Source: Prinia subflava (taxonomy: Eukaryota; Chordata; Aves; Passeriformes; Cisticolidae). Taken from it: DNA of 64,000 nt. How positions within the stretch are numbered: the stretch's first letter is position 1; each line of letters starts with the position of its first letter. The stretch lies in contig NC_086247.1 in NCBI RefSeq assembly GCF_021018805.1, positions 138,053,602 to 138,117,601 on the forward strand, in the 5' to 3' direction. Positions 13,901-28,900 of the stretch are shown here, piece after piece. Made by a program: the position numbers and the translations under genes. The notes beneath the pieces were generated by a model. It searched no databases, was not told the origin of the DNA, and saw only the letters and a program-made list of their open reading frames with translations.

Positions 13901-16900
13901 TAATGGGTCACTGAGAAAGCTTTCTAACACAAATTTCTTACCTACATGTATTCAAGGGCTAGAAGCTAAATTACCAGACATTGGAGGAGAAAAATAAAAG
14001 GAAATATTTTATACTTCCAATCTTTGAAGGTCACTATAGCATTACCTTGTGTATAAATATTGCCTCAACAGATGAGAAAGGCTTCTGTTCAACAGGTAAA
14101 TGCTAGAGTACAAGATCTAAGATTTGAAGGGGCCCTAAACATGATTCTGTGTCTCTGCATGGTTCAGATATCTATGTGTTATTATTCCTGCTTTTGAAAG
14201 ATATTCCATGAAGAAATGTGAGAGCCTTTATCTCATCTTAATGAACTAAAACCAACATTTTATATTTTCTACCTGTACATATTTTTTTTCCAGATGATTA
14301 TAACCCTACTTCTTGAATTTTTCTTCTGACAAGCTTATACTTTTCACATTTTCTAATGGTGTTCATCCCACTAAAGTCATGGAATAACATATAAACAATT
14401 CAGTAGTAAAAAAAAGAAAAGAGTTTCAATAATCATCTGTGAAACCAAGTAAACACAAGGACAGAACTTTCTACCAGTGATGAAAAGCAGAAGGAAACTG
14501 CAGAAACCACATGTCAGGGAAGTTTCCCAAATGTGATTGTGGGTGTAGTCTGGTGGTCTGTGCAAGACAAAGAGAAAAGCAAAACAGCAAGAAATTTGAA
14601 GAACAATGAGTGGAAAGAAGGACCAAAATGAAAGATTTCTATTGAAATGAAAGAAAAATCTTCCATTCCAATGAAAGAAAAATCCATTATGTTATGTACA
14701 AGATTTTTTTTTCAGAGAAATTTAAACAACAAACATGATGGTTTTTGTATTATTTAAGCAAAACCATACACTCGCTTTGTACAATACATTTCTATGTTTC
14801 TTCTTTAAACTGAAATATGTGTTCTTATTATATTCAATTGCCATACCTCAATATTTCAAAAAGAATTTATATGAAGTTGTGCCTATGATTGCAGAGGCCA
14901 CAACTAAATTCTTCTTAATCTATGTTCTTTGTATTAATGATCAGATACTGCTCATAGTGTAAAGTAACTTCTGTGATTTTAGTTTTCAAATACTCTCAGG
15001 CATTTCATTTATACTTTTTTTAATAACATAAGAAAAAAAATATATAACACGTCTTTGGAAATACTTAAATTCCACCTTCTAAATTAATTGACAAACAACT
15101 CACCTTGTCCAACAACCCAAAGGGTTTGTAATTTCCAGCCATTGGCGTGTGTTAAGCTTTCATATTTATCTATACTACGTTCTATCCATGTGTCTCACTC
15201 CCTTAATTATTGTGACAAAATCTTATTTCTTGGTTGTCCTGACAAGGCTATTCAGGTAGAATCAGGCAGGGAAAAATAGTTAAGAATAAAGCCTAGAAAC
15301 TGTCTTTATAGAGAAAAACATAGATAAAATCACTAAAAAGCCATAAAAGAGATAATTTTATTGTATATACCTGTGTGCATGTGGTAATGATAGGCTGAAT
15401 GCATCTGTTTTAACAATAATATTTCCTGAGCTGAACAAAGTAAGAAGCCAAATGCAAAGACATCTAAAGAAGTCATAAATATGTAAAAAAAACTGAAAGG
15501 GGGAAGAATGCTTTATTGCATTACCAGGAGATATCTTCATTTTATATCTTCATCATTATTATACTTTTTAATGCAACATTTAACCTGAGGTTATGAAAAA
15601 TCCATGAAAAAACATGGATTGTTCTATTATGTTTCTATTAAGTGGCTAAAGAAGAAAGGAAGAGATAACAGAATCTTTCATGACTTCATGTGACCACATC
15701 TTCTTAGCAATGGAAGTTTTTATCCTCCAAAAGTATGAGAAATACTGTTTTAAAATTGGATTCAAGGGGAGGCATTTGCAAATTCAAGCAGTAAAAAGAC
15801 ACCTACCTGGCATAGATGCTGAGGCCAGAAAAGTTACCTACTGTGTTAATAAAAGCCTCATCTGCCTACTCTTTATCACATACTTGCATCTTACTGGCCT
15901 GCATGGCTATTTACAACATTCAGTGAACTTTCTCTTTTCACTTGTTTCTATATTGGCTTCAGCCAAGAGCAAAATACTATGAGACAGACCAGCTTTGCTC
16001 AGTTTTTTAAATTAAGAACAGAAACTATTATGGTATTTGCAGGACTTGATCTTTGTGGTATTTATACAAGGAGAACATTTGGGATTTTTGAGTTTCTCAT
16101 CATGATATGCTATGTTTTTTGTGATTGTTCTCATTAAATAAATAAAGTTCATCAGTCTTAAGCTGAGACATACAGGGCTCGTAGAAGAACTACTGGATTC
16201 TTTTGTAACATAATTCCTTTCTTATTTCTTCCAAAGTGAAAACTGTTCTCTTTATTTGAAAGATTTAAAGCTAAACACATAATTACAAAATCACATTGTC
16301 TTTACTGTTGAAATAGACTCTATTTGAAAGATAAAATTTCTCCACTAAAGACAAGTAATATTTCACTCTCAGGACATCTTAAAAAGCTTAAGGAGTCAAA
16401 GCTAATCTGTCAAATTGAATAATTTTTGCCCAAAAAAGTGGTGGTATCGCTGGGCAAACAAACTTTAGTTATCAAGAGTCATCTTTAAACCACCATTTCT
16501 TTAATGAAGGAATCTTTTCCTTTCCATTTGCTATTCCCAACTGAATAACTTCTCATTCTAGTAGACAAACCAATTTAAAGTTCAAAATAAAGAAATGTAA
16601 AGAAGTTTCTATATTACAGCTGCTTAGTGAAAATGGAAAACAAAACTTATATAAGGAAATATCTATTCATTGTTCTTATTTAATAACTCAGTGGTAATAT
16701 TGATCAAATTACTTTATATTTTAAGGTTAATTTTATTCCTGTCCATACAGTTATGGAGGCTTCCACTGTTGCAGAACAGATGAAGAAGCATTTGTAAGAT
16801 TAAACTACTTCCCTACATCTCACAACTTTTCTTCTGTGTGAAAATGCAATGAGTTGGGAAAACAACAGCAGACAATGAAGATGGATTTTTCAGTCCTCTT

Positions 16901-19900
16901 TACCTCAAAGAAGTAACTAAATCCAAAGTAACAAAGCAGAGTTGCATTGACATGGTTCCAATTCTACTCTATAAGAGTTACTCTGTGAGAGCAGAATTCC
17001 TCCTCAGAATTTCCTCTTTCTCTTCAGGGATTTGATCATTGCACACTTGGCAACTGTATTGCTCTTGACAGTTTCAAGAAACCAAAGTGAAGTCAATTAT
17101 CCGAGCATACAGCCCAAGAAGGCATGCAATGCAGGTTCTCTAAAAATGTCAGGGGAAAGAAGTCTACCTAGTTGCTAATACAACTTTTAGTAGTCCTTCT
17201 GTCTGTTGTTTTCCTTACTTTTCAGTCTGGCATACTATACCTGAAGTTCAGTCCTGGGTGATTGCCAAAAATCCCTTTTTTTTCCACCTATAAGCAGTGA
17301 AACAATGAATATCAAAGTCCTTTGATGCCACAGTTATCTCAATTATTTTAGATTATTTTGAGGAGCATTTAAATAATAGATGTATGAGAAACAAAACCAC
17401 TGAATAACTAGAAGAACATGATTTCAACTGTTTTTGGATTGAATTGAATCCAAACCTGTCTAAGCAAACTTCTTATAATCATTATGTTTATGAGATAGTC
17501 ATCACTAATATGTAATTTAATATTGTAGAAGTGCAGACAGCAATATTAGAATGTTTTGAGGACGGTCCAGTTAAACCATCAGTGCAGTGACAACACAAAC
17601 TAAGAAGTTGCTGAAATGGTTATTGTTTGTCTTTGCATGTCTGGCATGGTTCCAGAAATAGAGTGGGATATACAAAGGCAATCATATCATGTTGTACCAC
17701 TCACCATTACAGACCACTGAGAATGTGAACAAGCAGAATGAAGTATAAAATATGTTTTAGTTCAATCAAAAGTTTCACCACTAGATGAAATGTTTGCTTG
17801 AAATCTTCTGGTATATATTATGTAGCAAATAAAACATAATGATCTTCATGTTCTTTTCTTGTTTTAAGACCTATGGAAGTTCCAGCGGCAAGTGAGAGGG
17901 AAAAGACAGGAAAAGAGTGACAGGGACAAAAAGAAAAACAAAGAAGCGAGGGAAAAAATTATAGGAGGATGGGTTTTAAACCTTTTATAGATCCAATTAG
18001 CAAATCAGGTTTAAAAGTAAAGAACACAACAAGTTGTTGACTAGCATGTGTAGCGTTAATCAACCAAGCTACAAGAAAAACTGGTCAAATATTTTCCAGT
18101 AGAACAGTATTCCATCAGAAAACACTAATGGAATGGAACCAAAACCTTCCATAAGAACACAACGACTTCTTGAAAAGTTTTGACAGAAACCAGGCAGAAA
18201 GGCAGGCTAAACAACCAACGTGTCTCTTCATCTTTTCTCTTGTCAGCCAGATGGCTGGTGAGTAGCCTGCCAGGCTCCTTGGCTTCTAGTTTTCATAGAA
18301 TCCTTGACTTCTTGCCTGATGGACTGCCAAACAGCTGGAAATCCAGGTCTCCAGGAGCTCCCGAGCGTTTTGGCTTCTTGAGGTCTCCAAGCTCTCAGGC
18401 AGCTGCTTTGTATGGAACTTAAGGCCCAAGGCTCCTGTGTGAGGGAGATACCGGCTACACCCTTTGTTTCCTGGCTTCCACGCTGTGTTTTACAGAAACT
18501 GGACTCCTATATTTGTAGATATTAAAGACGTCAGAGCAATTTATGTTAGTCCATTTAATCTCCAATATGTCTGTAGGAGGCCCAAATAACTCCTGAGAGT
18601 CAGTTCACTAAACCAGGCAGCCTGTGTCAAGAGTCACTGGATGAGCTGGTTCTGTATGTGCTTTGCAAGCATGGCAGTCACTTATGGATTCACCAAGCCA
18701 GGTCTGGATTCCTGGGCTTCCTAAATCTCTGAGGACCCTGGTTCTCTGAAAGGTTTCAGAGGCAAGCAAAAAATTCCTTTTTGCCTCTCTTATGGTATGC
18801 TTTTGATGCTTGGTTAATAAAAAAGCTTAAAAATTTGGAAGACCTAAATCCAGATACTAGGGAGTAAAAACTGCATACAGTGAGAGCAAATAGAGAGAAG
18901 TATGTATGACAGATGTAAAATATTATAATATCTAAAGAAAAGAAATAGAGAAATGGAAAGAGAGCAGTAAGAACACTAAGTTTGACCCAAGGTTTCTGCG
19001 TAAAATTGCAAGAAGCACAGCAAGGCAAAAAAAGAAACTGGAAAACACTGCACATACACAAGAAAGGAATTTTGACATTTTAGGCTTAACCCAAGAATGG
19101 TACATAAACAAAAAAATGCATTAGCAGTACTTAACTAAAATTTTTAAAATGTAAAACAAAGGAACAACAGTGTGCAGTATGGAGCGCAATTATATTTATA
19201 CACTAGAATTTTAAATTAGTAAAATGTGCAATCAAAGCATCTTATTGTATTTCAAACAGCAAATGGTTTTATTATTTTTTAAATATTAGAAGATTTCCAA
19301 CTTCATTTCTTTGTTATTCTTAGAGACGAAATGCTCTGTGGTTTTATACATATGGTTATGTTAAACTTTCCATAACACGCAAAATCTATGTAAGAATAGG
19401 TCATCAGCAACATATTTTCTACCCATAGGCTAACTCCACGCTGGTTGGCTGCAAAACTCACTTCCCTATTACTTTTGCAGGACCGAAGATTAATAGACCT
19501 TCACATATACCCATTTTGTGACTCTTCCCTCTTAAACCTGGTTTAGTTTTCATTTGGTTTGGTTTTGGTTTGGGGTTTTTTTTGTGTCAGCATGGGCACT
19601 CTCTTTCCCCTTACGAAAGAAACACACAGACAACTTTAGGTGTCTCATCATCTTTCATCACACCCATGATAGTCTCCTGTAGAACTGAAACCACGATGTA
19701 TCAGAAAAGGATAACAAAGAAAACAGAGTAACTCTCTCTCTCTCTTGTCTTTCAAACCCCCAGTCTCTGACTCTTTACTTAAATTATTTTGACAGACAAA
19801 ACACAGCAGTGTAAGAGCTACTGAGAAATAATTAACTCTTGCCTAGCTGAAACCAGGACAACTCTATACAGAGATGGCTTAATGAAGTTCTTTAAGAAAG

Positions 19901-22900
19901 CCTCACAGTTGTAGCTATAAAAAGGCTAAAACTGAAAGTTGAAAGCTGATATGCAGGCTCATGGAACAGAAAACACGATGCCTGGCATTACCATTTGCAT
20001 GTTAATGTTTGCATCCAAAACTCTACTAAATATGAGGACAGAAAATAACCTCTAGAACTTTTTTCCCCTTTCTTTTCTTTTAATTTATTTAAAGATTCTC
20101 CTATTTCCTCCTCTGTGAGGAAATAGGAATTTTCATACAGACTGAAGCTGGCAGTGTTTCTCTTACTGGCACAATGCATTTGGGTGATTTTTATAATAGC
20201 CCAAATTACATCTTTGTAGAATTTCTCCAAATGTTTATGTTTGGGCTGATGTATGTTGGGAGAACATTACAAGTACTGTTTTTCAAAGAAGCATCATAAC
20301 CAAATATTACTGTTCCAACATCAACAGAGTTGAGCAGACTTCTCTTATTCATTTTTTATACTCATTTGCTTTTCTTGGACAGTGCACTTACACTTTGCTA
20401 CTAGCAATGTGCCTGCAATAGTAACTTTTCCTTTTGGAAGTAAGAAACTAATTAATAAGAATCTGCTTCTATTAAGATAATTCCTTTAATTCCTTTGTAA
20501 CAAATAATATTACTTAGCTACATCGTACAGATAGAATTCTATTCTATGGGGAGTACTCTTAAACAGATTATGGTGAGAGTAAGCATGAGAGAGAAACATG
20601 TAATCACATACTACAAAATAACCGCCCTATCAGAATTTTTGATTAGTTTCTAAGATTTTTAATATATAGAAAATAACCTTTAAGTTACAAAGGTTGTAAA
20701 ATGAAAATATCTGAGCAGAAAAATGGATGCTGCATTACACTGTTATAAATTTTTTTTATGATACTACTAAATTTAATTTCAACTGTGAACCTCCACAACA
20801 CAGAGGAGAACTGCTACAGCTTCCACAAAAGAACACAAAAAGAAAACAGACTCCATTCTCACAGCTATTTGAAACACAGTTTGCAGTCCCAAGCACAGGC
20901 TTAGAAAGGCCAGAACACACATAACCCTTTAAAGTCATGCACTTATTACTGCTTTTTTTTGTTGTTTTTGAATCTAGCACAGCATAAACCAGACTGCTTC
21001 TTGGAAGATCGTGTAAATTGTTGAATAATATTAACTTCGAACAGAAAAAAACCCAAATTCTCTTTGGATAGAAATAGTTGCTGCACTTCCTCAGTGTGGC
21101 TGTAGTTGCTGCTTTATACATATTTCTTTCTTTTCAGTGTCGGCGGAAAGGGTATTATTGGTAGGTTTGTTTCAGTGAGCCACTTGGCCTCAGTGTCACA
21201 CAAAGAACTCTTTGTGGGATCACAGATTAGCATTAGGGCAGGCAGCCAAGAGAGATGAAAAGAGAATAGCTACACTAAGGGTGCACATAGCTTGCACTCA
21301 TCAAACACCCCAGGGAAAAATGAAGAAAAAAATCCATGTAAATGCATAATTTCAGTAGTTGTCCTCTATTCCCTTAGTTTCTGAAAAAGTGCTTTTAGTA
21401 GAAGTTCTAGCAATTTGCAGTTATACTTTGTCACTTCAAGTCGCAGAGTCTTACACATAGGAAGTATTACCTCAGTACTGAGATCAAGTAGTATTTTAAC
21501 ATTCAGTTATAGCAATATTGTTCAAGAGAGAGGCAGGTATTTTCGTATCTTTACAGAGGAAACATGTTTAGACTGCACCATTAGGCAGCAAGAAACATTA
21601 TTGCACTAGAGTGCACATTTAGAAAAAAAAGGATGAAAAGATAATTCAGAACAACCAGCATGTCTGAAAAAATGACAAGCAGGCTGCCATTGTAGAAACC
21701 ACTGGGAAGAAATAAAAAATGCTTGAGTTGTAAAAAACAATATCAAATTTTCTCACTATATATCCATATATCTCTATATCCATATATCTGTATCATCTGT
21801 ATAAATTAATAGCAGCCACACAGTGCTCAATTCCAAAGAGGAAACTGCCTGCAAAGGATGCTACAGATATCTAGCACTTTGAAAGAACTACTATTCTTTA
21901 CATAGTCAGGATCTCCAAGTCTGTGTAGAAGGATATATATTCTTGGTATAGTAGAGAACAGATGCAAATGCTGCATTAAATATAGAGGTAGATCAGAAAT
22001 GGAAGTTAGTACTGTAAAAGGATTAAGGTATAAAGTTAGTACTCTAGGAAACTTCTAATGGGAAAGAAAATCTTGCCCATTTATTTTACCATATGTCAGT
22101 GGTAAGAATTCAGAGAGTTGACTTGCTGCTTATCCTCACTATTTTATCTCTATTTGGAAACTGACATGAAATAAATGAATAGCTCAGTCTTATAGCTCAG
22201 TCTTCTGCACACAACTGACCTGCACAACCACCACTATTCACAACTGGCACTTTTTGTTGGCAGTCTGAGCAGAAAACCTGAAGATTACATTGGCACTGAG
22301 TCTAAAATATGCTCTGAAACCAAATGATGGTCTCTTGAGAACACAACTGAACTAACTCACAGTAGAGAACAACTGGAACTACCCATGCTATTCATAGCCT
22401 GTGAGTAGAAACTTTATGTTTTCAGCATTGTCAGATTTTCATCATGCTTTATCTGGGAACAGTAAGCTCAGGTCCTGATAAGTTACTAAAATATATTTGT
22501 CAACAGAGAAAACACTGTAAAGGCAAAACAGATTAGATATTGCATGCTTAGATGGAGGACTATCCACTTTTGAGAAGTAAATACATATGTTTTTTAAGCA
22601 GTTAACAGAACAAAATAAAGAGAGTGTAAGGATCAAACTGCAAAATATTCCTGGAAATTATCCAAACATAAAAATTATATATGAGTATATAACATATGAA
22701 TATATATAAATATATATGTGTATATATATTTATGTGTGTATATATATATATGAGATATATATATAATATATATGTCTATACATAAAAACTGTTACTTCAA
22801 GTACTTTCTTACCTTGGCATTTTCAATACAAGGACAAAGAGCCCAAGCTGCACTTGCTTGAACATCTGGGTTAGGATTTCTCAACAACGACCATAGCAAG

Positions 22901-25900
22901 CGAACTCCATCTAAACTGTCAATTATCCTATTGCAGAAACAGACCAAAAAAGGGAACATTAATTATGGAGTATACAATGTTGAATCTCAAATTATATCAA
23001 TTTGTTTTGAACACTGCTGTAAGAAACACTGGCATGATTCTGACACACTGTTTTGCTTTATGCGAGTGCTTGTGTTTTATTGTCAGCTAATCGCCATCAA
23101 CATACTCAACAAACAGTGCCCACTATAACAGATGGGTGCCAATAAATGATGTAAAGACAGAATGTTTTCTAACTAAATCTCATTAATGCTGTTTATTTTT
23201 TTCCAGCACTGTCATTCGGAGTGCTTACAGAAGATAAAGTAAGCTACATTATAACCAGAACTCATAAACGTGAAAACAAGCATGTGACTTTTTAACGATC
23301 TGCATGCAAAATGAAATCTGAATTTGAGCATACTGGCTTCTTTCATATAGTAACAAATACTTTCCAAAACAAATATTTATGCCCAAAACTATGTACTTAA
23401 CTTTTTATTCAGTCTATGCTTAATGTATTTACCTTACTCTACGACATATTTTAAAATCCTATGTTTCTAATCAAGCATTAGAAATTAAAATGGTCACACC
23501 ACAGAGCATCCTTTGTTGGGCATGAATAACATGTAACTTGTTTCCCACATGTTCCTTCCTAACAAGACCAACACTAAGCACACTATGTTATAACTACTCA
23601 AACATACTATAATCAAAGTATCTTCATGACTAGCTGAGAAATGAATTATCATCAGAATCATCTCTACACCATCTGTGTTATGTTTACATATCGATCAGGC
23701 TTGGGGATCATAACTTCAAATCAGGTTCCAGTGAATACCCTAAGTGGAAAGGAAGGTCAGACAAAACTTAATAGCCTTTACCAACATGCTTTTTTTCAAA
23801 AAACTGTTAAACTCAAAGCAGATGAGCTGAAGTTGAAGAAAAGCAAGCACACCTTCATTGCCCAACCTCAAAAGTAAAAAATTCCATTGCATATGTGTTT
23901 CTATCTTTAATTGTAAATGCAAGAGAATTCAAAACACATTTTTAAGAGAGCTTAAAAATAGCAGATATAGCATCTCATTTGTGTTCACTATATATGCTTT
24001 GCCAGGAAATTTTAAAACTAACTATAAAATGAACTTTGTTTGTAATTCTATCATCGTTTGAAGCAGAAAAAATAAATAAGGACATGAAGTCTGTCTAAAA
24101 TAAGCAAGGACTTTATTCATAACATTTTTATGCAAACTCTTTAAACAACTATGTTTTTCAAAATAATATTTTTGAACAAAGCTATGGTTAAGCTAAAAAA
24201 CCTAAGTTTTTTAAGATCTGTCACTTTCAGTATAGCTTATTCTACACACTCAGCTCCAAATCAATTGCAATAAAGTCATCATTCAAAGGATAAATTCAGA
24301 AGCCCTAACAAAACAAAATAAAATAGTATATGTAAAAACTACACAAGTACACATATATGTTCACATAGTAATGATGACTTAAGTAAAAGCTTCAAACCAA
24401 ACTTTTAAGTCGCTCCAAACCCCAAACACTTTTAAACAATTTTAACATTACTCTCCTGTCATTTCAGAAAGTACAAGGAATTAATTTCCTATATTGGAAT
24501 CAATTAAAAAGAACACATGAATCTTTGCTCTAGTCAAGGAGAGTACTGATCATTTACCAACATGAGGTACTTCCTCCCAAGAGGGGCTAAATATAAATGA
24601 CCCAGCTCCAACAAGTATATAAAAATCAAGAGATAAAAGCCAAACACTGAGCTCAGATTTTTCCACCACACTTAAAAAAACAACCTCTAGGCTGATTTAT
24701 CTTTCCTTTCTGTTTTTTTAAAGCTTCCTTTTCAATTGGAAGTTTACTTTCATTTTCTTTTCATTTTTCTGGTCTTCAGTATTTCAGGATAAACTAGCCT
24801 CCTTTTATTGTTAATTTGCTGAAGAAGAGTTTTGTGTTTTGCTTAAAGACTGGAAAGATCAACAGAACCTTGATTGTTGTCTTGGATCAACAGAACTCAG
24901 GTAAGAATATGTGAAAGTATAGTTCTCTGATCATTCAACATACATAAAATTAAACTAGGAAACAGTAGAAACAAAACAATAAAATCTTCAAATCACATTA
25001 TTCATGACTGATTACTTGCAGTTACACTAGATTAATACAAATAAAAAGACCTCTACATACAGGAATGATGCTCTTAAATTCTCACTCTGGAAGAATTATC
25101 ATTGTGTAATCACCATGCAAGAACAAACATTATTTTCATCTTGCTGAGAAGATACATTTGCCAATCTAGAAAGTGCTGCTAAAGAGTTCAATTTTTTAAT
25201 CTTCCTATGGTTTCACTACACAATCCAGCAGATGAAGAAAATGGGTTCTGAATGAGTGCATTTGCCTTTACAGAAAAGGGAACACTAAAATAAATGGTCC
25301 TGAAAAATGTTTCCTCTATAAAACTGCTTAGACATTAACTTCCTTCCTATGTAAAAATTCCTTTTGAAGCTGACAAAAAAAATACATATTCAGTTTTCTT
25401 TACAAATAAACAAAGAAAGAGAGAGGAAAATAGACCAGTAATCTTGAAAATTTCAGCTTTAATGGCATAATGCTAAACAACATCATGATTTGCTTTTGTA
25501 TATAGTTTTGTATCTAATTTTTTCCCCATGATGTATTATAATATTATTAGCAGGATGAAGTAATAAAGCTTCTTACCACAATAAATACGAGCAAACATAA
25601 CATAAAATTTACTTTGGTTGGCATTCAATTCTGTAGTAATCCATAGTTAGCACATTATTCACTCTGTGGCTTCAGTCACTTAAATAATTTATTTTATAGT
25701 AATTTGTTGATATTTTGATGATAAAATAATTCTACACTAAAATCTGGGGCAAGCAACCACCCATGGGACTGTTAAAAGACAGGTTTTTAAATAAAAATGC
25801 AAAACATTTTCTTTCAAAGCTGAATGGAATCTCATAAAAGCTGAAATAATACAATATTTAGTTGATATAAAAGTCTTAATATTTAATACTTCAGTATTCA

Positions 25901-28900
25901 AATATTTAACTGCTTTATATAATAGTTGATCTGCTATTGTATGTATATATATGTAATGTATTTAATGTACTGGACACTATTAATAGTCAAAATCTTAGCA
26001 GGCAGGAAACTCACTCAAAGTAGAAATGCCAACTTGATTATAAGACACTTGGTCCTTCACTGTAAATACATAACAATACATCAATATGTGGAGTTCAAAA
26101 GCAAGAGCCCAGGTTCTACACTGTTGTGCCTGTATTCCTTACTATAGCCAAGGCATCTCACAATAGAACTGGGCCACCTCTTCCAATTCAAAGCTCTCTG
26201 TCACACTGATCTTGTTTGATCACTGATACAATTTAGAATAGGTGTATGTTATTCTGCTCCTCAAAATAACCAAAAGAGGTTGCATTTTCACCAAAAGAGG
26301 CAGAACTGTCTGAGGAGTCACTCCTGTCATGTGCTCCTGTGCTGGCCAGGCATGATTAGAGCAGAGGAGACGGGATCTTTTCAGCTGGCATCATCCCTCC
26401 TACCAAGAGGCAGCTGCAAGGTAGGACCAAATCATATTCCTGCTTCCAACACAGAACAGACATACATAGGTTCTATGTACACCACACATATTCTGTGTAT
26501 GGTGTACACAGAATAGGTCCTATGGGCAAATAATTTTAATACAATTAAACCCATTCAGAGATTATTTCAATTTTTAGGTTACAGTGAATTGGTATTTGTT
26601 ATTTGACCAGTGCATATTGGTCAACTTAAGATAATTTTTTAAATTACTTTTGTTCTCTGTTCACAGGAAAACCTTGCCTAATTAAGACTTTTCACATTAT
26701 TTAACAATCTCAATCATTATATCCTTGAATATTATGAGCAAGATGTGGCTTACAATTCTAAAAACTTACTTTGCTTTTTAAAATATATCTAAAATTAGCA
26801 AAGCTGTTAATCTGAAATAATACTTCTCTTCAAGTTAAAACTTAATATTGAACATTTCCAGTAGGAATGTCAACATGAATTGCTTAAATACACATGTGTA
26901 CACACAGCCTAGACATCTGTTTGTCATATCTATCATCTTTCTCTGCTAAAATATTACTTACCAGAACTTTGAGAACTTCAGTTTAATTGCCTGCCAATTT
27001 AGACCACAAATACAAATGTAAATAAACAAAGTTATACTGACTCGGTATTGTGCTCACTGGTAAGATTACAGGGTTTAATTCTGTCAGAATGTAATCTCAT
27101 CTTTTTTGAAACCACAATTTTGCATTTTTCTTAAAACTTTCACTAGTTGCTGCTGACTGCTTTGATAAATAGTATTATATACCAATGACTCAAACTCCAT
27201 CTGCTTGGCTAAAATAATTGTACATTTTAGTTTATAAGATTCTAAGCCCTCAGTTTTGAATTGCCAGCAATGCAGTCTGTGGATTTTCAAATGGAAAGGG
27301 CAAATGAAAATCTAGTGTCAGTCAAAGGATAAGCACTAGTCCTTTGTTTTTAGTTAAAGAAAGTTAATAACCTATAAAAAGTTCCTAAAAAAGATAAATA
27401 TACAGTACTTGGTACAGCAGACCAAGTATGGAGAACAGCTTCATGCTGTCTGCATAAGAGTAAGGAAGTTCAGTCACATAATTATGTTGGGTTTTTTAGA
27501 TAAGTCAACTTATTTTTGGCTGGGAGAGAAGCTGGCTGCTGTTTTTTATTTTAAATAGCTCAATAGAGTCAGTAAGAATCACATAATTGCTTCAAGTTGC
27601 CCTGAAGTAGAGGATTGGTGCAGAAAAGTAACACTAGCGTACCTGCCATTCAGTAGTTGTAAGAGTCACAGCGTCAACATGGAAACATGCTAAAATAAAA
27701 TATATAAAAGATATAGAAGATGTAGATTCACCTATGCCTATCTATCAGTCTCTGCCAGTGCAAGCTTCTTCCGTGGACCGTAACTTAATCGTGCAGTATT
27801 TCCCTCAGAATTTAACTGCACTGCTTCATGGAACATTCTCAGCTTTTTCTAGACCATAATGATGCCTTACTTCTTATATTAATCACAATCTCTTAATAAT
27901 ATATCCGAATCATTTACAGAAATTATGTGAGCTCCACTCTTGGTCTGTATGGTCTTCACATACCTACTGCTGCAAGGATAAGCACATTCAAAGCAGAAGA
28001 CTGCTAAACTGAATATTTTGTCTCCAAGCCATACTTTGTTAAACACACTTGCAGCTAATTAACTGTAAGAATACATCTGAAATTCTCAGTTCTTATGAAG
28101 GCTGAATTTTTTCTACATATGAAAGTCAATGATAGCAGAATCCAGGAAAATCATAATTTTCAAAGCTTCTTTAATGCCAAACTAGAAAAGTTACACTGTA
28201 AACAGAGCCTGTCTGTACCACATGACAAAAAAAATCCCAAGCCTCAAGACCTGCCAGGCAAATATGTTAGGAAAAAGGCAGGAGAGAAGAACTAATTACC
28301 CAGAACCTGTCAAACCATTCTGAGAAATAAGTGATTATGAAATAAGAAATGCAACAGGGATCCAGCTACATGAATCTGAAAGACCATAAATACCTAAGCA
28401 TCAACCTGCTGCAGTAGAAAATTGTCATCACCTGTATATACTTACAGGCTACAGGTGGCTTTGCTTTGCTTCTTTCTAGAAGGTAACCTTGGCACGTTTC
28501 CACCCCCTTGTTAAGAAGTGTCTTTTTGGTTAAGAACTTCAGAAAATATTTACAGAAAGAGGCTGGCCTCCACAGTAGTTTCTAACAAGGCTATTCATTG
28601 TTTTAGGCCCCAATTTTGTAAACAAAATTGGAAAGGAAAGAGCCACACTATGGACTCTGTGTGTGTATTTCGTGTCTTTGGTGACTTGTACTTCCCCAAA
28701 AGGACAGCACTTTGGATGAGGAGATACAATTTCAACTTCTGCTGTACTGGTCTGAGAGGAGGAGAAGGGAGAGGAAGGGGCACGTTTTATTTTTCTTGGG
28801 TTTTTTTTGAGACAAAGGTGGGGGTCAATGGTACTGGGTGGGGGGGGGGTTGCTTGTAAGTGCCCTGTGAGAGGCAGAGCAATCAATCAAGAAAATCATT

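Larger units (their letters stand above)
11724..22812 (-). other. ODAD2 intron (about 11.1 kb)
   Basis: Contains the ancient CR1 relic at 12435 and simple repeats. A relatively GC-rich block at about 18180-18760 has recurring GGCTTC/CTTGG words and may be an unrecognised old repeat. No exon was seen on either strand. Confidence 0.9.
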
